Source of the DNA: Pagrus major
Taxonomy: Eukaryota > Chordata > Actinopteri > Spariformes > Sparidae
NCBI RefSeq assembly: GCF_040436345.1
Contig: NC_133221.1
Coordinates: 24,994,665-25,058,664 of the forward strand
DNA length: 64,000 nucleotides
Direction of reading: 5' to 3'
The notes beneath the pieces were generated by a model. The model saw only the letters and a program-made list of their open reading frames with translations. It ran no database searches and had not been told where the DNA came from. The position numbers and the translations under genes are program-made. This document shows positions 54,901 through 64,000 of the stretch, one piece after another (the stretch's first letter is position 1; each line of letters begins with the position of its first letter).

Positions 54901-57900
54901 CCCCCAATCGTTGCTAACACAAGCTAGCTAACATTAAGTTGCGAACGCTAGCTAATGTTAACGTCGCTAGCGCTAGCTAACATTAATGTCACTAATGCTA
55001 GCTAGCTAATGTTAGGGCAGTACAGTATGCTGGATGCAAACTGGTACCTACCAAGACTGTCAAAACACAGATACCATGTGATACCTACGGTGTTATACTA
55101 TTGGCTGATCATAATATTTTACGGAAAAGAGATTCTGCACCTTTCTCCAAGCTCTGTAGATGTATTATTTTTTAAAAATGCTTTCTCTACATACAAATGT
55201 TACCAGTGTGACCTTTAAGATTCAAATACAGCTTTTTATTTTCAAAAATATTTTTTATTTTCTCGGGTTGAAAGGACTCACAAAATAAATGGTTTAATTT
55301 GTCAGTGGTAACAAAAGATAATATGACACATAGAAACAGAGGCAAATAACAGCAACACTGCAGTCACATATCACAAGCTCTTGGAGTGCAGTTCCTGCTG
55401 TCAACACATCCACAGAGTAGAGCTTTAAACCAGCAGTGACACTTTTTATTATTCCAAAGAGACTCTGGAAAAGCATTTTCAATCAGTTTAAGGTGTCCGG
55501 CGGTGTCAGACGGATACTTGAAGCCGTCTCAGCCTGAATGCTGCCGACAAGAAGCTGTTGGTAATGATGTCTTGATTTCTATCTAAACATATTATTAGGG
55601 GCTGCAGGGTGAGAGACAGATGGGGAGAAAACAACCTCCTGCTAACTGCTGTCACCAAGGAGGTATGGAGAAATGTTTTCCTCGACATTAACTCCTGTCT
55701 CACAATTCTCTAGATTTTAACTGGTTTAATTTAACAGGCACCAGAAAATGTTGTCTACGCAGGAATGTCCACATATAAAGCTATTTTTTCTGCAATAGTG
55801 AGCAATGTTTTCCTCCTTCAGAGCACAATTTGAGAACAACAGATATGTGGGTGGTTGATGGGTTCTTTATCAATACCAATAACACTGCAGTGAGTCAGCC
55901 ATTACATGGCAGGCTGCTGAGACTTCTGCCATCACCTCTACCTGCAGTGTGGGCTGAGTGTAATCAGGTATCACGGTGCAAGGTTGAACAGTCTTTATGT
56001 TGCTAATAATATTACTGTAGGTCAAATATTAGTCACCTGGTTAAGGGAATAAGTTGTGTGCAGAGTAAATTTCTAATTTCCTTACCAATAGTGACTCAAA
56101 CAATTTAAATCCAAATGATTTACAGTCCTGTTTACACACTTAGCTCTTAGATTTGTCTCGTCTTACAGAAGTCTCAGCTGTAATTAGAGTCAGCTGTTAT
56201 TTAAATGCACAATAAGTAATTTTGGCTGCTGCGGGGCTCTCTATCAAAACAAAAGAGTTTGCTGAGTGTTGTGTTGGGAGGGCCAGGCGGAGCAGGGGGC
56301 ATAGCCGCTGCTCACATGGTCAGAGCTGGCCAGCTCTGCAGGACAGAGTCAGGTGCAGAGCCAGACCTTCTGGAGGAATAAACACCCGGAGTAACATTGG
56401 GTTGTGTTCTGATTGTGACAGAGTGAAGGTAGCCTCTGTATTTGTTGTAATGTAACCTCTGTAGTGTTGTCTAAAACCTCTGTAATTGTATTTTGATGTG
56501 TTCCAGTCAAGTAGGCGGTGCACAGCCTGTTTGACTGGACCGCCCATTAATGTAACTGTGTCTGTCTCAACAGGAACAGAGACCTGTAGTCAGGCCCTGA
56601 AGGAGGCCTGCACTGAGTAGCATATTGGAATCAGCTGGGTTGATTGTTAAATGGTGGGGCGGGGCTTCCACAGCTTATATAAGGCCCCAGTTCACAAGGA
56701 GCTCGCTCTTGCCATGAGGGTGATGACCAGCCAGCTCTCCCCCTTTAAGTTTGTGTGTTTTTTTTTCAGCCACTTTTCCCTTAGTTTGTATTTGGTTTTG
56801 CTCAGGCCTGGCAGCAATTAAAGTTTACTTTGTTTTGCACACCTGCCTCCTGCCTCTTCATGTCATCTGAAGGAGAGTTTACCTGACTTTCTCTTGAGCT
56901 ACACTCCCACATGGTAACACTGATTCTGAGCCATTTATGGACGGGAGCAGAGCTTAGCCGTTATTTTTTAACTTTTAATATTGCCAAGTGAATTTATCTT
57001 TACTCCTTCCTCCATTGTTGGATGTTTATGTACTATAATAGTTGTAGGAGGGGAAATCTACATTACTACACAAACAGAGACAGAGAGATCAAATGATCAA
57101 ATGAAATGCACTGTTATCTCGAGTAAACTTGTGGATTTCTCAGGGTTTGAACACTGTTGGGAACATTTGAAATAATGCAAATACACAACTCAGCTTAGAA
57201 TAACATTATGTTAACCTTATAGCAAGGTAGCAACCTATGTTAGCATTACTTTTATGGCACATCTGAGACTAAAGGGAAATTTCTCTTTGCTCTCATTATT
57301 AACAGCTGACCACAGAGATGATCGTTCCATCAACTTGGTGTATTCCTTAAATCACTCTGACGCTTTGTTTTTACTTACCGGGGCAATGCTTTCATCAGAG
57401 AGGGCAGGTGTGGGAGCCTCTTGCTAACAGAGAGTGCATCATAGAAAGATGGGCGGCTCCCGGAGCGAGCCATGGCATTGGCTATCAGAGTGGCGAGGAG
57501 GATGGGCACAGCGTGGCTGAACTGACCAGTTAACTCTACAGCCAGGAGAACTGGGGACAGGGTGTGTGTCACAGCCCCGGAGAAAGCTGCTGCACCTACA
57601 AGGCAGAAACCATAGGTCCAACATTGTAGAAAGTAAAATTCCCATGTCTTTTTGATTATAACGCAGGTCTAGGTGCTAAAAAAATAATGCAAAAAAGGCA
57701 GCAAAATACTCAGTCCACGGAGAAATGCTCACAGTCCATATTCAGAAATGTGCCTTTAAATTAGCCGTCTGGACTTCTGTAAGGTTGTGATGTCACAACT
57801 ATACAGTCACCGCCCTCAGCCACATCCGCAGCATGGCCACAGCCATGGCAAAAACACCAGCAGAGCTGATGCTGAAACATGGTGGGCGGTGCCTTCCTGT

Positions 57901-58861
57901 GAGAGCTGACCAATCAGAGCAGACTGGGCTTTTTGGAAGGGGCCCTTAAAGAGACAGGCACTAAAACAGAGCGTTCAGACAGAGGGTGAATAGAGGTGCT
58001 GCAGCAGACAGTATGAGAAAAATAAGGTCTTTTGAACAACGCATGTAAACATTACAGCCAAAATAAGTATAAACCTGAAAATGAGCATAATATCAAACCT
58101 TTAAGGTTCTGCTATTGTTCGTACTTTTCTGATTTATATTAATTTATATATATTTTTATGAAACATGATATTCATTGTAGAAGCAAGTCACTTAGATATG
58201 ATGTAGTTTGATCTATAATGTTGTTATTGTAGCAATGATCAATATTAACCTAGTTGTCAGGTGGAAACTCTGAATTTAAGTTCCATAGATTTGGCACAGA
58301 TTTATATTAAACATACTGCTTCACAAGATTTTTTACATACTAATATGCAAAAGTTAATATTTGCAATCTTCTATAATGAGATTACATAACTATGATTAAA
58401 TTCACAGATGTTTATTAATACTGATATAAAATATTTGCACCATGATCTGATGTAGATTGGAATTGGCTTATAAAAACTTAACACAGGTCACATGTCAACA
58501 TCAACGAGCTAATGATCAGGTTGGTTTTTTTTTTTACCAGCAAGTGCGTAGCCCCCAGGATTTAAAGAAGCCCACTGCTGGTCTGAAGTCAGTCCAGTGG
58601 AGGACACATAAGCTACTCCTTCTCCAAGCAAACGACCCAAAGCTGCACCTGGGAAACAGACATTTGTATTTCAGTTTAACTTCGATTTTCATTCTGATGA
58701 GAGGATGCAGCGAAACAAATTCCTCCTTCGCTGTCCAGGTATTCTGCAGAACAAACTTGCCCAAGTCCTTATCTTCACTCACCATAGATAAACACTGGCA
58801 TGAAGTATCCAGCTGGCAGAGGGAGAGTGCAGGCGAGGACCAACATCCACATCTCCAAACC

Positions 58862-58910
<49 letters not shown>

Positions 58911-61900
58911 CTGTTAAATCTCTCCTCGGCGTCTCAACGACCGCAACAGCTCATCTGGCGAGCACATGCAGCACATCAGATGAGTCACTGTCAATCTGTG
59001 TGCAGGGTGATGTTTGCAGTGCTCTCAAATCAATTTTGCACAAATAAATATTGAATCATGCCCATTTACATGTCACATTTGCATGTGGTGATGGAATAAA
59101 AGCTGTCATAGCAAGTGGATCTTACTGAGAGGCTCATAGATCTTCATGCATTACAGAGGCCAACTGGTATAAGAAACTGTTTTCAATGAAGTGTCCACAT
59201 GGGCAGCTATTTTCTTCTGCAACAGTTGGCTTGGTGTTGTCTCTGCTTGGAGTACGAATGAGAATAAGAGATCTGCGGGAGGTTGATGGGTTCTTGATCA
59301 ATACCAGTGACTTAGCCATTACTCGGCTGGCTGCTGAGATTTCCAGCAGTTGAATACCTGTCCTTCCACCTGCTGTGTTGCTCTGAGAGAGCATCAAGTA
59401 CCACAAGACATTTCAGCCAGAAAGGTTAAACAATCTTTAGCTCGTTTACTCTACTAGGAAATGTCAATTAGTGAATTCTAATAATGGGCCACCGTGACCC
59501 ATGGGAACAAGAGCTTCGTGCCTTGCGATGATTCCTGATGGTATCAGTGCAGAGATGAAAGACTACCTTCATGAGCAGAAAGACAGCCAGAGAAAGGTAC
59601 ACGGGACTCCCTGATGAGCTCCACTCCAACAAAGGCTCAACAGAGGCATTGTGGGATTGAGAGATCCACTGCCGGCTATCCAGTAATGTGGTGAGGAGCT
59701 GCTTCATGGTGTGCTGTGAAAGAAATTACTGCCATTTACATTTCTGTCTGAACACACAGAAAAAAACTAGAATGGAACATTAAAGGACAAGACTGGCATT
59801 TTCCTGTATTTTGCATATTAAGAGTCTTGGATGTCTTAGCAGCCCTGCGAGACTGAACCTGTAGGTGCATGTTAATGTGATCACAATGACAAGGCTAATA
59901 AGGCGACGTTTTGAGGGTTATGTTTAACATTTTAGCTTAGCAGGTTTGCATGCTTATATTTGGTTGGTAGCACTGAATGAAAAGTACAGCAGAGGCTGAT
60001 CGCCATCTTGTTTTGTTTTGGGTTTTTTTTTGCCAGAAGTGAATATATTTGGACGACAGGGTGGAGCTGGGGAGGATACGCTTTGCTAAGCCTCTACTCT
60101 GATTGAAGCTGATCGTCTATTTTACTCTAAATGGTATAACAATTTACCGAATGAACATCATGCTGTAATGAAGAAGACTTGAAACTAACGATTGGGACCT
60201 TAAACTCATTAGCAAACTGTTTAGTGAGCTAATAAATCAAGTATAAGAACCAGGGTCATTTTCTCATAAACATACAATCAGACTTCTTCTTGCAACCAAA
60301 GGAGCTGCCCCCTCCTGGCCATTAGAAAGAATGTGGCTTCACTTTTCAGACCGTGAAGCTCTGTCCTCTTATTTACTTTATGGATGGAACATCTGAGCAA
60401 TCAGCCAACAACCTGTCATTGATATTCATAAATTCAATTTGCTAGTATGGCTGAAGTAGTTGTAAAAATAATAATAATAATTTAAGTGGTGAAATACTTT
60501 TTTTTTTTTTTTTTTTACTATTTTTTCAGCCCTGTCCCTAACCTGGCCTAAAGTTAGTTAAATGTTTTAATGATGCTGTTAAAGATTAATTTAAATCAGT
60601 GAATTACATTTTTTTTAACGAGAATAGCACACTAAGCTCACTAAATCTAGAATCTGCATCAAACTGTACTCACTCATAGATATCAGCCACCCTTCCATCA
60701 AGATCAATGCATTATTCCCTGGGAAATTAACAAAAATCTTAAAATACGCACGATCTTACAAAGTTAAAGAAAGTGAGAAAAATGTTTTGGATCCGTTCCT
60801 TTACTGGGGAACAACTAAAAAGTTAATGGGGTTTATTCTAGGCCAAGACCCATCCTCCATCCTATTATTGTGGAAATTAATTTAGTAGCTTTTGTGTAAT
60901 CCTGCTGACAAACCAACAAACTAACAAACGGATACAGGTGAAAACATTTCCTCCTTGGAGAGGTAATAATGATCAGTTGAGTGACACACAAAATTTCCAA
61001 CATATGATACGGCAAAAACTCATAGATTATCCATGTACATCCAAAAAAATTATGGACTGAGCCTTTAAGTTCTGTTCATTCCCACCTGAGAAGCCATATA
61101 TTGACCAGCAGAGTGAGGAAACGTCAGAGTTGCCAGGAGGAAGGCCACCGTGGCTGAGTATAGAGCCTTCCTGCAGAGAGATATTCACATAAACAGACGT
61201 CATTGTTATAATGTGGCTCATTAAGGTCTATAATTAGTTAATCAGTTGACTGCTCTCTGAAACCACATGAGCCCTCAACCTGCGGTGATCTACAAAGGTT
61301 TACAGTTACAGAAACAACTGTTTAATGAGAAAAAGATTTTCCAGTATTTTAGTTGAGTCTAGACAAGAACCACAAGGGTATTTTTAAACCATTTAAGTGT
61401 GGCTTTGAAGGCTTTAGTCATTCAAATTGTGTGCTTTACATAATCTTTTGTTAAAGTTGTTTTTAGAGTTGAATAACAGTACGGTAAAATGGATTGTCCT
61501 TGAAAAAACACATCATGTTTTGGGCTTGATGCTCCACCTAAAATCAACAGCGTCTCACAAGTCTGTCTTACACAGCAGATGACTCATCACTGCATCACAA
61601 TCTGGCTTTCACATTGTAAAGAGCTCTCACTCTGTCGTCAGCAGCGTGATGAAGATCCTGTTTGTTTTGGTGAATTGCAGGATCCACCGATGGCAGAAGA
61701 GATAGCAGCAGCTCACAGCTCCACACAGCAGCCTGTTTCCAGACAGAAAGCTGACTCAGACCACAAAGACAAGAGGCTTATTTTACCTCAGTGAACGGAA
61801 GTCCTGTTGACTTGGGGAACGTGATGGGGATGGTGAGGAGGCCAGGAAATGATTGGTATGAGAAAAATACTCATGCTAATCAGGACAGGGAAACACAGCA

Positions 61901-63683
61901 GAACAGGTCAAAGACTTTTCATTGTGACTGACATGAGAATGAATACCAAATGTCAGAATTGTAAGTGTAAGACTTGTTTAACTATGCAGATTCTGTCAAA
62001 AATAAACTCACCCCAGGCAAGCAAACAGCAGGATCTCCAGTGGGTAGAAAGGTAAAGCAGTGGGGAAATTAGTTTTGAACAAGGCCTGAAGAGTCTCTGT
62101 GGACACAAAACAAATTGGAGTCATCCCTCCAATTTCTCCCATGGCCTTTCAGAATCTAATCTTCCCTCACATTATTGCATTGGGATTTTATTGAAATTTA
62201 CAGTCTGTCGCCTTAAATGTTTCAGCTAATTTTGTCAGTGCTGTTGCTCCCGGTCACTGTCACGACACATAGTTAGAAAGATGTCAACATCTCTGACAAG
62301 TAAAGAAGTGTTAGTATTTACAGTGAAATATAAAGCATTGTGTAAGTCTGTACACCTTCAAATGTGACCCTCTCATAGGGGGAAATGCCTACACCAAACT
62401 CAATTTAAAAAATGTGCGTTTTAATGTGACCATGCTTATTTGCAAACATATATACGGAATAAAACATAACACTTGACCTTTTACATATTGTTAAGGTTGT
62501 CTGTTAATTTCAGCACATACACTATAAGGCCAAAAGTATTTGGACACCCAAACATTTCAGCCTTACTTCGTGGTGTATGAACATTTTAATTCCAAAACCA
62601 TGGATGCCACAACAACTCCCTTTCTTCTGGGGAGGGATTTCCACCAAATTGTGTCACTTTTGTTCGCACTTACTTGTTATTATTGTATGCTTGTATGAAG
62701 GAAAGATCCTAAAAAAACAGCTCCAGATCAAAAGTATGTGGGCAGCAATGTCTACACACTTTCAGCCATTTAGTATAGGTGACACACGTGGATCCACATT
62801 TCTTCAATAAAATTTATATTGGGTTGGGGGCCCTTTTCCCTAGTTCAGGATGTTAGTGACTCTAAAGTGGGCCTTCCCTTTGTTGACCATGGGGGGACGA
62901 GTGCTGACCAGAGCCTCCATTACCTCCATCTCCACTCCACACTGAGAACAGGCGGAAGGTCAAGGCCCCGCAGGCGGCTGAGAAGAAACATGGGCAGTAA
63001 TGCCTCAGGGCAAAGTGAGAGCACATCACCTCCACACTGAACAAAACACCTACAGGAGCAGACAGGGCTGTGAGAGTGAGGAAATAACACAACCGCAGGA
63101 TGTATTCTCAACTAGAACAATCCACATACGACAACTCTTAAAATATATCATTTTGCCTGCATGCGTGGCAGAAGTCTTGCAAAAAAAAGACATTTAAAAA
63201 TATGCATATATTTCAGTTATTAATCAACAGTTTAATGTTTTATGTAACTTACAATAATGACATTTTAAATTCATCCCACTGTGAGAGTGTGTGGAGTAAG
63301 AACCTAAGGTGCTGAATCCCAACAGGGCTGCAGGAAAAACATAAACAGCGAGGTGAGTGGGTCAAAATATTAAGCAGAAAAGTGATCAAAGGAGGAAGAA
63401 GCTGTGAGAGAAGGATGACCATATAAACATGATGGAGGAGCAGAGCAGTGAGGTTGGATAAAAGGGAAGAGCAAATGTGTGAAGCATGCGAGGGGGAAAT
63501 CAAAGGTGGAAACACATTACCCAGCAAGCGTGAGAAGGACAGATATAGCACAAGCAGATAAATAAAATCTTGGATTCATGATGCTGAAGCTTTACAGGCT
63601 CTCTCACCGCTGATGGGAGCTCCGAAGCAGCTGGCTACCCCGACTGCAGCAGCTACAACCATCATTTCTCCTGCAGCTTTTTC
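51929..63683 (-). CDS. clcnk: ClC-K type chloride channel (CLCNKA/CLCNKB orthologue), 3' 14 exons
   Basis: Homodimeric epithelial chloride channel that works with the barttin subunit in basolateral membranes of kidney and other salt-transporting epithelia. Exons on the minus strand, 5' to 3': 63608-63683, 62924-63049, 62012-62096, 61631-61732, 61086-61170, 59567-59713, 58783-58852, 58538-58648, 57379-57595, 54652-54785, 54118-54188, 53576-53656, 52252-52338, 51929-51967. They total 1431 nt, all in phase, giving 476 residues plus stop; human ClC-Kb has about 687, so ~200 N-terminal residues lie past 64000. Visible hallmarks are [13 protein letters not shown], the PAGYFMP selectivity-filter motif, PSFYD with the pore tyrosine, and two CBS domains. 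The gating-glutamate position (GKVGPF in ClC-K, GKEGP in others) is in the missing part, so assignment rests on overall similarity and synteny. Confidence 0.95.
51992..52024 (+). repeat. (GGGA)n microsatellite in clcnk last intron
   Basis: Eight GGGA units; on the minus strand this is (TCCC)n located 25 nt before the last clcnk acceptor. Confidence 0.97.
52252..52338 (-). CDS. clcnk: clcnk exon: CBS2 end
   Basis: Acceptor ctcctcccag, donor gag|gtaatg; 87 nt. Encodes [20 protein letters not shown] then LVGLITWPE, matching the human LFVTSRGRAVGCVSWVE block. Confidence 0.95.
52339..53575 (-). other. clcnk intron with repeat fragments
   Basis: Two or three old teleost repeat fragments (52368-52510, 52513-52650, 53290-53460) occupy much of this intron. 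No exon recognised between them. Confidence 0.6.
52513..52650 (+). repeat. TACAGTATGTAATTTCTGCCACTAGG-type repeat
   Basis: Starts TTTTAAAGGTACAGTATGTA followed by ATTTCTGCCACTAGGCGTCC, a frequent teleost repeat start. A diverged relative starts at 56203. Confidence 0.55.
53576..53656 (-). CDS. clcnk: clcnk exon: CBS2 start
   Basis: Acceptor tctgttcag, donor gag|gtaggg; 81 nt. Encodes [20 protein letters not shown] then PHNTIQE. Confidence 0.9.
54118..54188 (-). CDS. clcnk: clcnk exon: CBS1 end
   Basis: Acceptor tctgttgaag, donor gag|gtaaaa; 71 nt. Encodes [20 protein letters not shown], matching human ESQILVGIV. The donor runs straight into an A homopolymer. Confidence 0.92.
54652..54785 (-). 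CDS. clcnk: clcnk exon: first CBS domain
   Basis: Acceptor tctcttttgcag, donor cttg|gtgcgt; 134 nt. Encodes [30 protein letters not shown]. Diverged, but phase and the IPVVDS motif fit CBS1. Confidence 0.88.
54900..55015. repeat. GCTAGCTAA(T/C)GTTA palindrome cluster
   Basis: Five or more copies of GCTAGCTAA, alternately followed by CATTAA and ATGTTA, arranged in both orientations around GCTAGC palindromes. Confidence 0.85.
55737..56010 (+). repeat. Intronic repeat pair, copy 1
   Basis: Shares, in the same order as 59157-59455, GTCCACAT, AGCTATTTT-TTCTGCAA, GGTTGATGGGTTCTT followed by ATCAATACCA, AGCCATTAC, GGCTGCTGAGA, CACCTCTACCTGC/CACCTGCTG and AAGGTTGAACAGTCTTTA. Confidence 0.75.
56203..56330 (+). 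repeat. Diverged repeat start similar to 52513
   Basis: TTTAAATGCACAATAAGTAA followed by TTTTGGCTGCTGCGGGG parallels TTTAAAGGTACAGTATGTAA at 52514; the rest is not clearly alignable by eye. Confidence 0.4.
57379..57595 (-). CDS. clcnk: clcnk exon: last membrane helices and pore tyrosine
   Basis: Acceptor tgccttgtag, donor ccccg|gtaagt; 217 nt. Encodes [40 protein letters not shown], and RPSFYDAL with the conserved pore tyrosine. Confidence 0.97.
57596..58537 (-). other. clcnk intron with MITE-like element
   Basis: Mostly occupied by a dispersed element (57645-58103); the remainder is AT-rich without features. Confidence 0.65.
57645..58103 (+). mobile_element. Nonautonomous teleost repeat, copy 2
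   Basis: Contains TCAGTCCACGGAGAAATGCTC, GGACTTCTGTAAGGTTGTGA, GAGCTGACCAATCAGAGCAG and ends TGAGCATAATATCAAACCTT followed by TAA. The order agrees with a common teleost element I recall. Copy 1 at 9552 shows the opposite end. Confidence 0.65.
58538..58648 (-). CDS. clcnk: clcnk exon: [10 protein letters not shown]
   Basis: Acceptor tttcccag, donor gctg|gtaaaa; 111 nt. Encodes [14 protein letters not shown], a linker, and NPGGYALA. The donor leads into an A-run in the transcript. Confidence 0.94.
58783..58852 (-). CDS. clcnk: clcnk exon: PAGYFMP selectivity filter
   Basis: Donor atg|gtgagt; 70 nt. Encodes [20 protein letters not shown] followed by FIY; GYFMP is the GxFxP chloride-coordinating motif. 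The acceptor ggtttggag is preceded by a TG microsatellite and lacks a normal pyrimidine tract. Confidence 0.94.
58866..58911 (+). repeat. (CA)n-(GA)n microsatellite
   Basis: Fifteen CA units then seven GA units; in the clcnk transcript this reads (UC)n(UG)n ending about 12 nt before the splice acceptor at 58853. Confidence 0.97.
59157..59455 (+). repeat. Intronic repeat pair, copy 2
   Basis: Same-strand relative of 55737-56010, sharing at least seven words of 8-16 nt in the same order over ~280 bp, at roughly 75-80% by eye. Confidence 0.75.
59567..59713 (-). CDS. clcnk: clcnk exon: glycosylated loop and helix
   Basis: Acceptor ttctttcacag, donor aag|gtagtc; 147 nt, 49 codons. Encodes [16 protein letters not shown], a loop with the sequon Asn-Ala-Ser, and [12 protein letters not shown]. 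Confidence 0.94.
59714..61085 (-). other. clcnk intron, nothing recognised
   Basis: 1.4 kb, AT-rich with a T18 run near 60500 and T9 runs. No exon or classified repeat seen. Confidence 0.6.
61086..61170 (-). CDS. clcnk: clcnk exon: [18 protein letters not shown]
   Basis: Acceptor ctctctgcag, donor cag|gtggga; 85 nt. Aligned to human KPVYSALATLLLASITYPPG. Confidence 0.94.
61171..62011 (-). other. clcnk introns flanking exon 61631-61732
   Basis: 61171-61630 and 61733-62011 are intronic; nothing recognised. Confidence 0.6.
61631..61732 (-). CDS. clcnk: clcnk exon: [13 protein letters not shown] helix
   Basis: Acceptor ctggaaacag, donor acaga|gtgaga; 102 nt. Encodes [31 protein letters not shown], matching human CGVLSCAYLFCQR and KTNRYSSKLLAT. 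The acceptor lacks a strong pyrimidine tract. Confidence 0.92.
62012..62096 (-). CDS. clcnk: clcnk exon: extracellular loop and next helix
   Basis: Acceptor gtgtccacag, donor tggg|gtgagt; 85 nt. Encodes [17 protein letters not shown] then [10 protein letters not shown]. Confidence 0.93.
62097..62923 (-). other. clcnk intron with Tc1-type remnant
   Basis: Contains the MITE remnant at 62518-62780; no other feature seen. Confidence 0.6.
62518..62780 (+). mobile_element. Tc1/mariner-type MITE remnant
   Basis: ATACACTATAAGGCCAAAAG followed by TATTTGGACACCC is the familiar terminal sequence of teleost Tc1-type elements, preceded by TA-like sequence. The inner part has AAAAGTATGTGGGCA. The opposite inverted end is degraded, so the right boundary is a guess. 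Confidence 0.6.
62924..63049 (-). CDS. clcnk: clcnk exon: GVLFSVEV helix
   Basis: Acceptor gctcctgtag, donor ggag|gtaatg; 126 nt. Encodes [18 protein letters not shown], then [13 protein letters not shown]. Human ClC-K reads GVLFSIEVMSSHFSVRDYW here. Confidence 0.96.
63050..63607 (-). other. clcnk intron, nothing recognised
   Basis: 558 nt of AT-rich then purine-rich sequence, with no repeat or exon seen. Confidence 0.6.
63608..63683 (-). CDS. clcnk: clcnk exon: membrane helix before GAPISG
   Basis: Acceptor tcttttag, donor agcg|gtgaga. Encodes [20 protein letters not shown] then GAPIS, aligned to the NEMLVAAAAVGVATVF region of human ClC-K. Confidence 0.93.
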
Positions 63684-64000
63684 CTAAAAGAGAAATATGC
63701 TGTAAACTCTTTTTTCAGATCTTTATATTCTAAAGAAAAGTAACAGTAACATGCATTATGACATAATATTTCATATTGTTGCTTGAGTTATGAAGTCACT
63801 GATTTTCATTCATGTTGTTCCACATCCATTAGTGGGTTTTAAAGTATTATCATGGACTTAAAAGGTATTTTAATTATTGCTTTCCATTTTCGTCAGAGTA
63901 GTAACAGTAGCACAGGACAAAATGTGAGTTTATTCATTCATTTGTTCTTTAATGGAGAAGAGAAAGCAGATTGAAAGTGTGGCTTATGTGGCTCCCAAAA
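63684..64000 (-). other. clcnk intron, partial
   Basis: 317 nt up to the window edge. The exon encoding the GKVGP-type gating region is not within it. Confidence 0.6.

Larger units (their letters stand above)
54786..57378 (-). other. clcnk intron, 2.6 kb, repeat-rich
   Basis: Holds CTAGCTAA palindromic repeats (54900-55015), a repeat at 55737-56010 that recurs at 59157-59455, and a repeat start at 56203. No exon recognised. Confidence 0.6.
58853..59566 (-). other. clcnk intron with microsatellite at its acceptor
   Basis: Contains the second copy of the intronic repeat pair (59157-59455) and a (CA)n-(GA)n microsatellite (58866-58911) immediately upstream of the acceptor for the filter exon. 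Confidence 0.7.

Noticed and set aside
58457..59047. 196-codon open frame on the plus strand
   Set aside because: It is the antisense of two clcnk exons plus a CA/GA microsatellite; the minus strand carries conserved channel sequence with correct splice sites.
1..64000. CRISPR arrays, operons, integrons, phage or bacterial defence genes
   Set aside because: No regular spaced repeats of that kind, no Shine-Dalgarno-led gene runs; all genes are intron-containing vertebrate genes.

Overview
The window is nuclear DNA from a ray-finned fish, most likely a spiny-rayed (percomorph) teleost. Coding sequence is split into short exons with GT-AG (and at least one GC-AG) introns. There are long CA/GT microsatellites, teleost-type MITEs, a tRNA-derived SINE and an L2-like LINE fragment. 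No prokaryotic feature is present.

Three protein-coding genes are supported. (1) epha2, plus strand: 14 exons from 7884 to a stop at 16736-16738, followed by a ~1.75 kb 3' UTR. The signal peptide and ephrin-binding domain exons lie upstream of the window, so 1-7883 is intron. The visible part encodes the EGF-like module, two fibronectin type III domains, the membrane helix, the tyrosine kinase and the SAM domain (714 residues). (2) fam131c, plus strand: six coding exons from an ATG at 35276 to a stop at 48868-48870 (259 residues on the preferred splice model). It is a small, probably lipid-anchored protein of unknown biochemical function. (3) clcnk, minus strand: 14 exons from 63683 down to a stop at 51929, encoding the last 476 residues of a ClC-K (Bartter-type) chloride channel, from mid-membrane domain through both CBS domains. 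Its first ~200 residues lie beyond 64000.

Order and orientation (epha2 and fam131c pointing the same way, clcnk converging on them) match the human 1p36.13 block EPHA2-FAM131C-CLCNKB/CLCNKA, which supports orthology of all three. The genes do not form a pathway: EphA2 is an ephrin-A receptor, ClC-K carries epithelial chloride with barttin, and FAM131C is uncharacterised.

Layout: 1-7883 epha2 intron; 7884-16738 epha2 coding exons; 16739-~18510 epha2 3' UTR; ~18510-~35200 intergenic, rich in repeats, with a 724 bp foldback transposon at 28872-29595; 35276-48870 fam131c with a 6.9 kb third intron; 48871-51928 gap between converging genes, holding an L2-like LINE fragment and a MITE; 51929-64000 clcnk 3' two thirds.

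I found no new gene system. The points most worth a second look are a GC-AG intron in the epha2 kinase domain and a probable second one in fam131c; an in-frame mini-uORF with an ideal Kozak context in fam131c; clcnk splice sites built from microsatellites or homopolymers; a foldback element carrying a transposase-like relic; a perfect 32-bp hairpin; and a nested transposon insertion. Family identifications rest on remembered protein families and teleost repeats; no database search was run.
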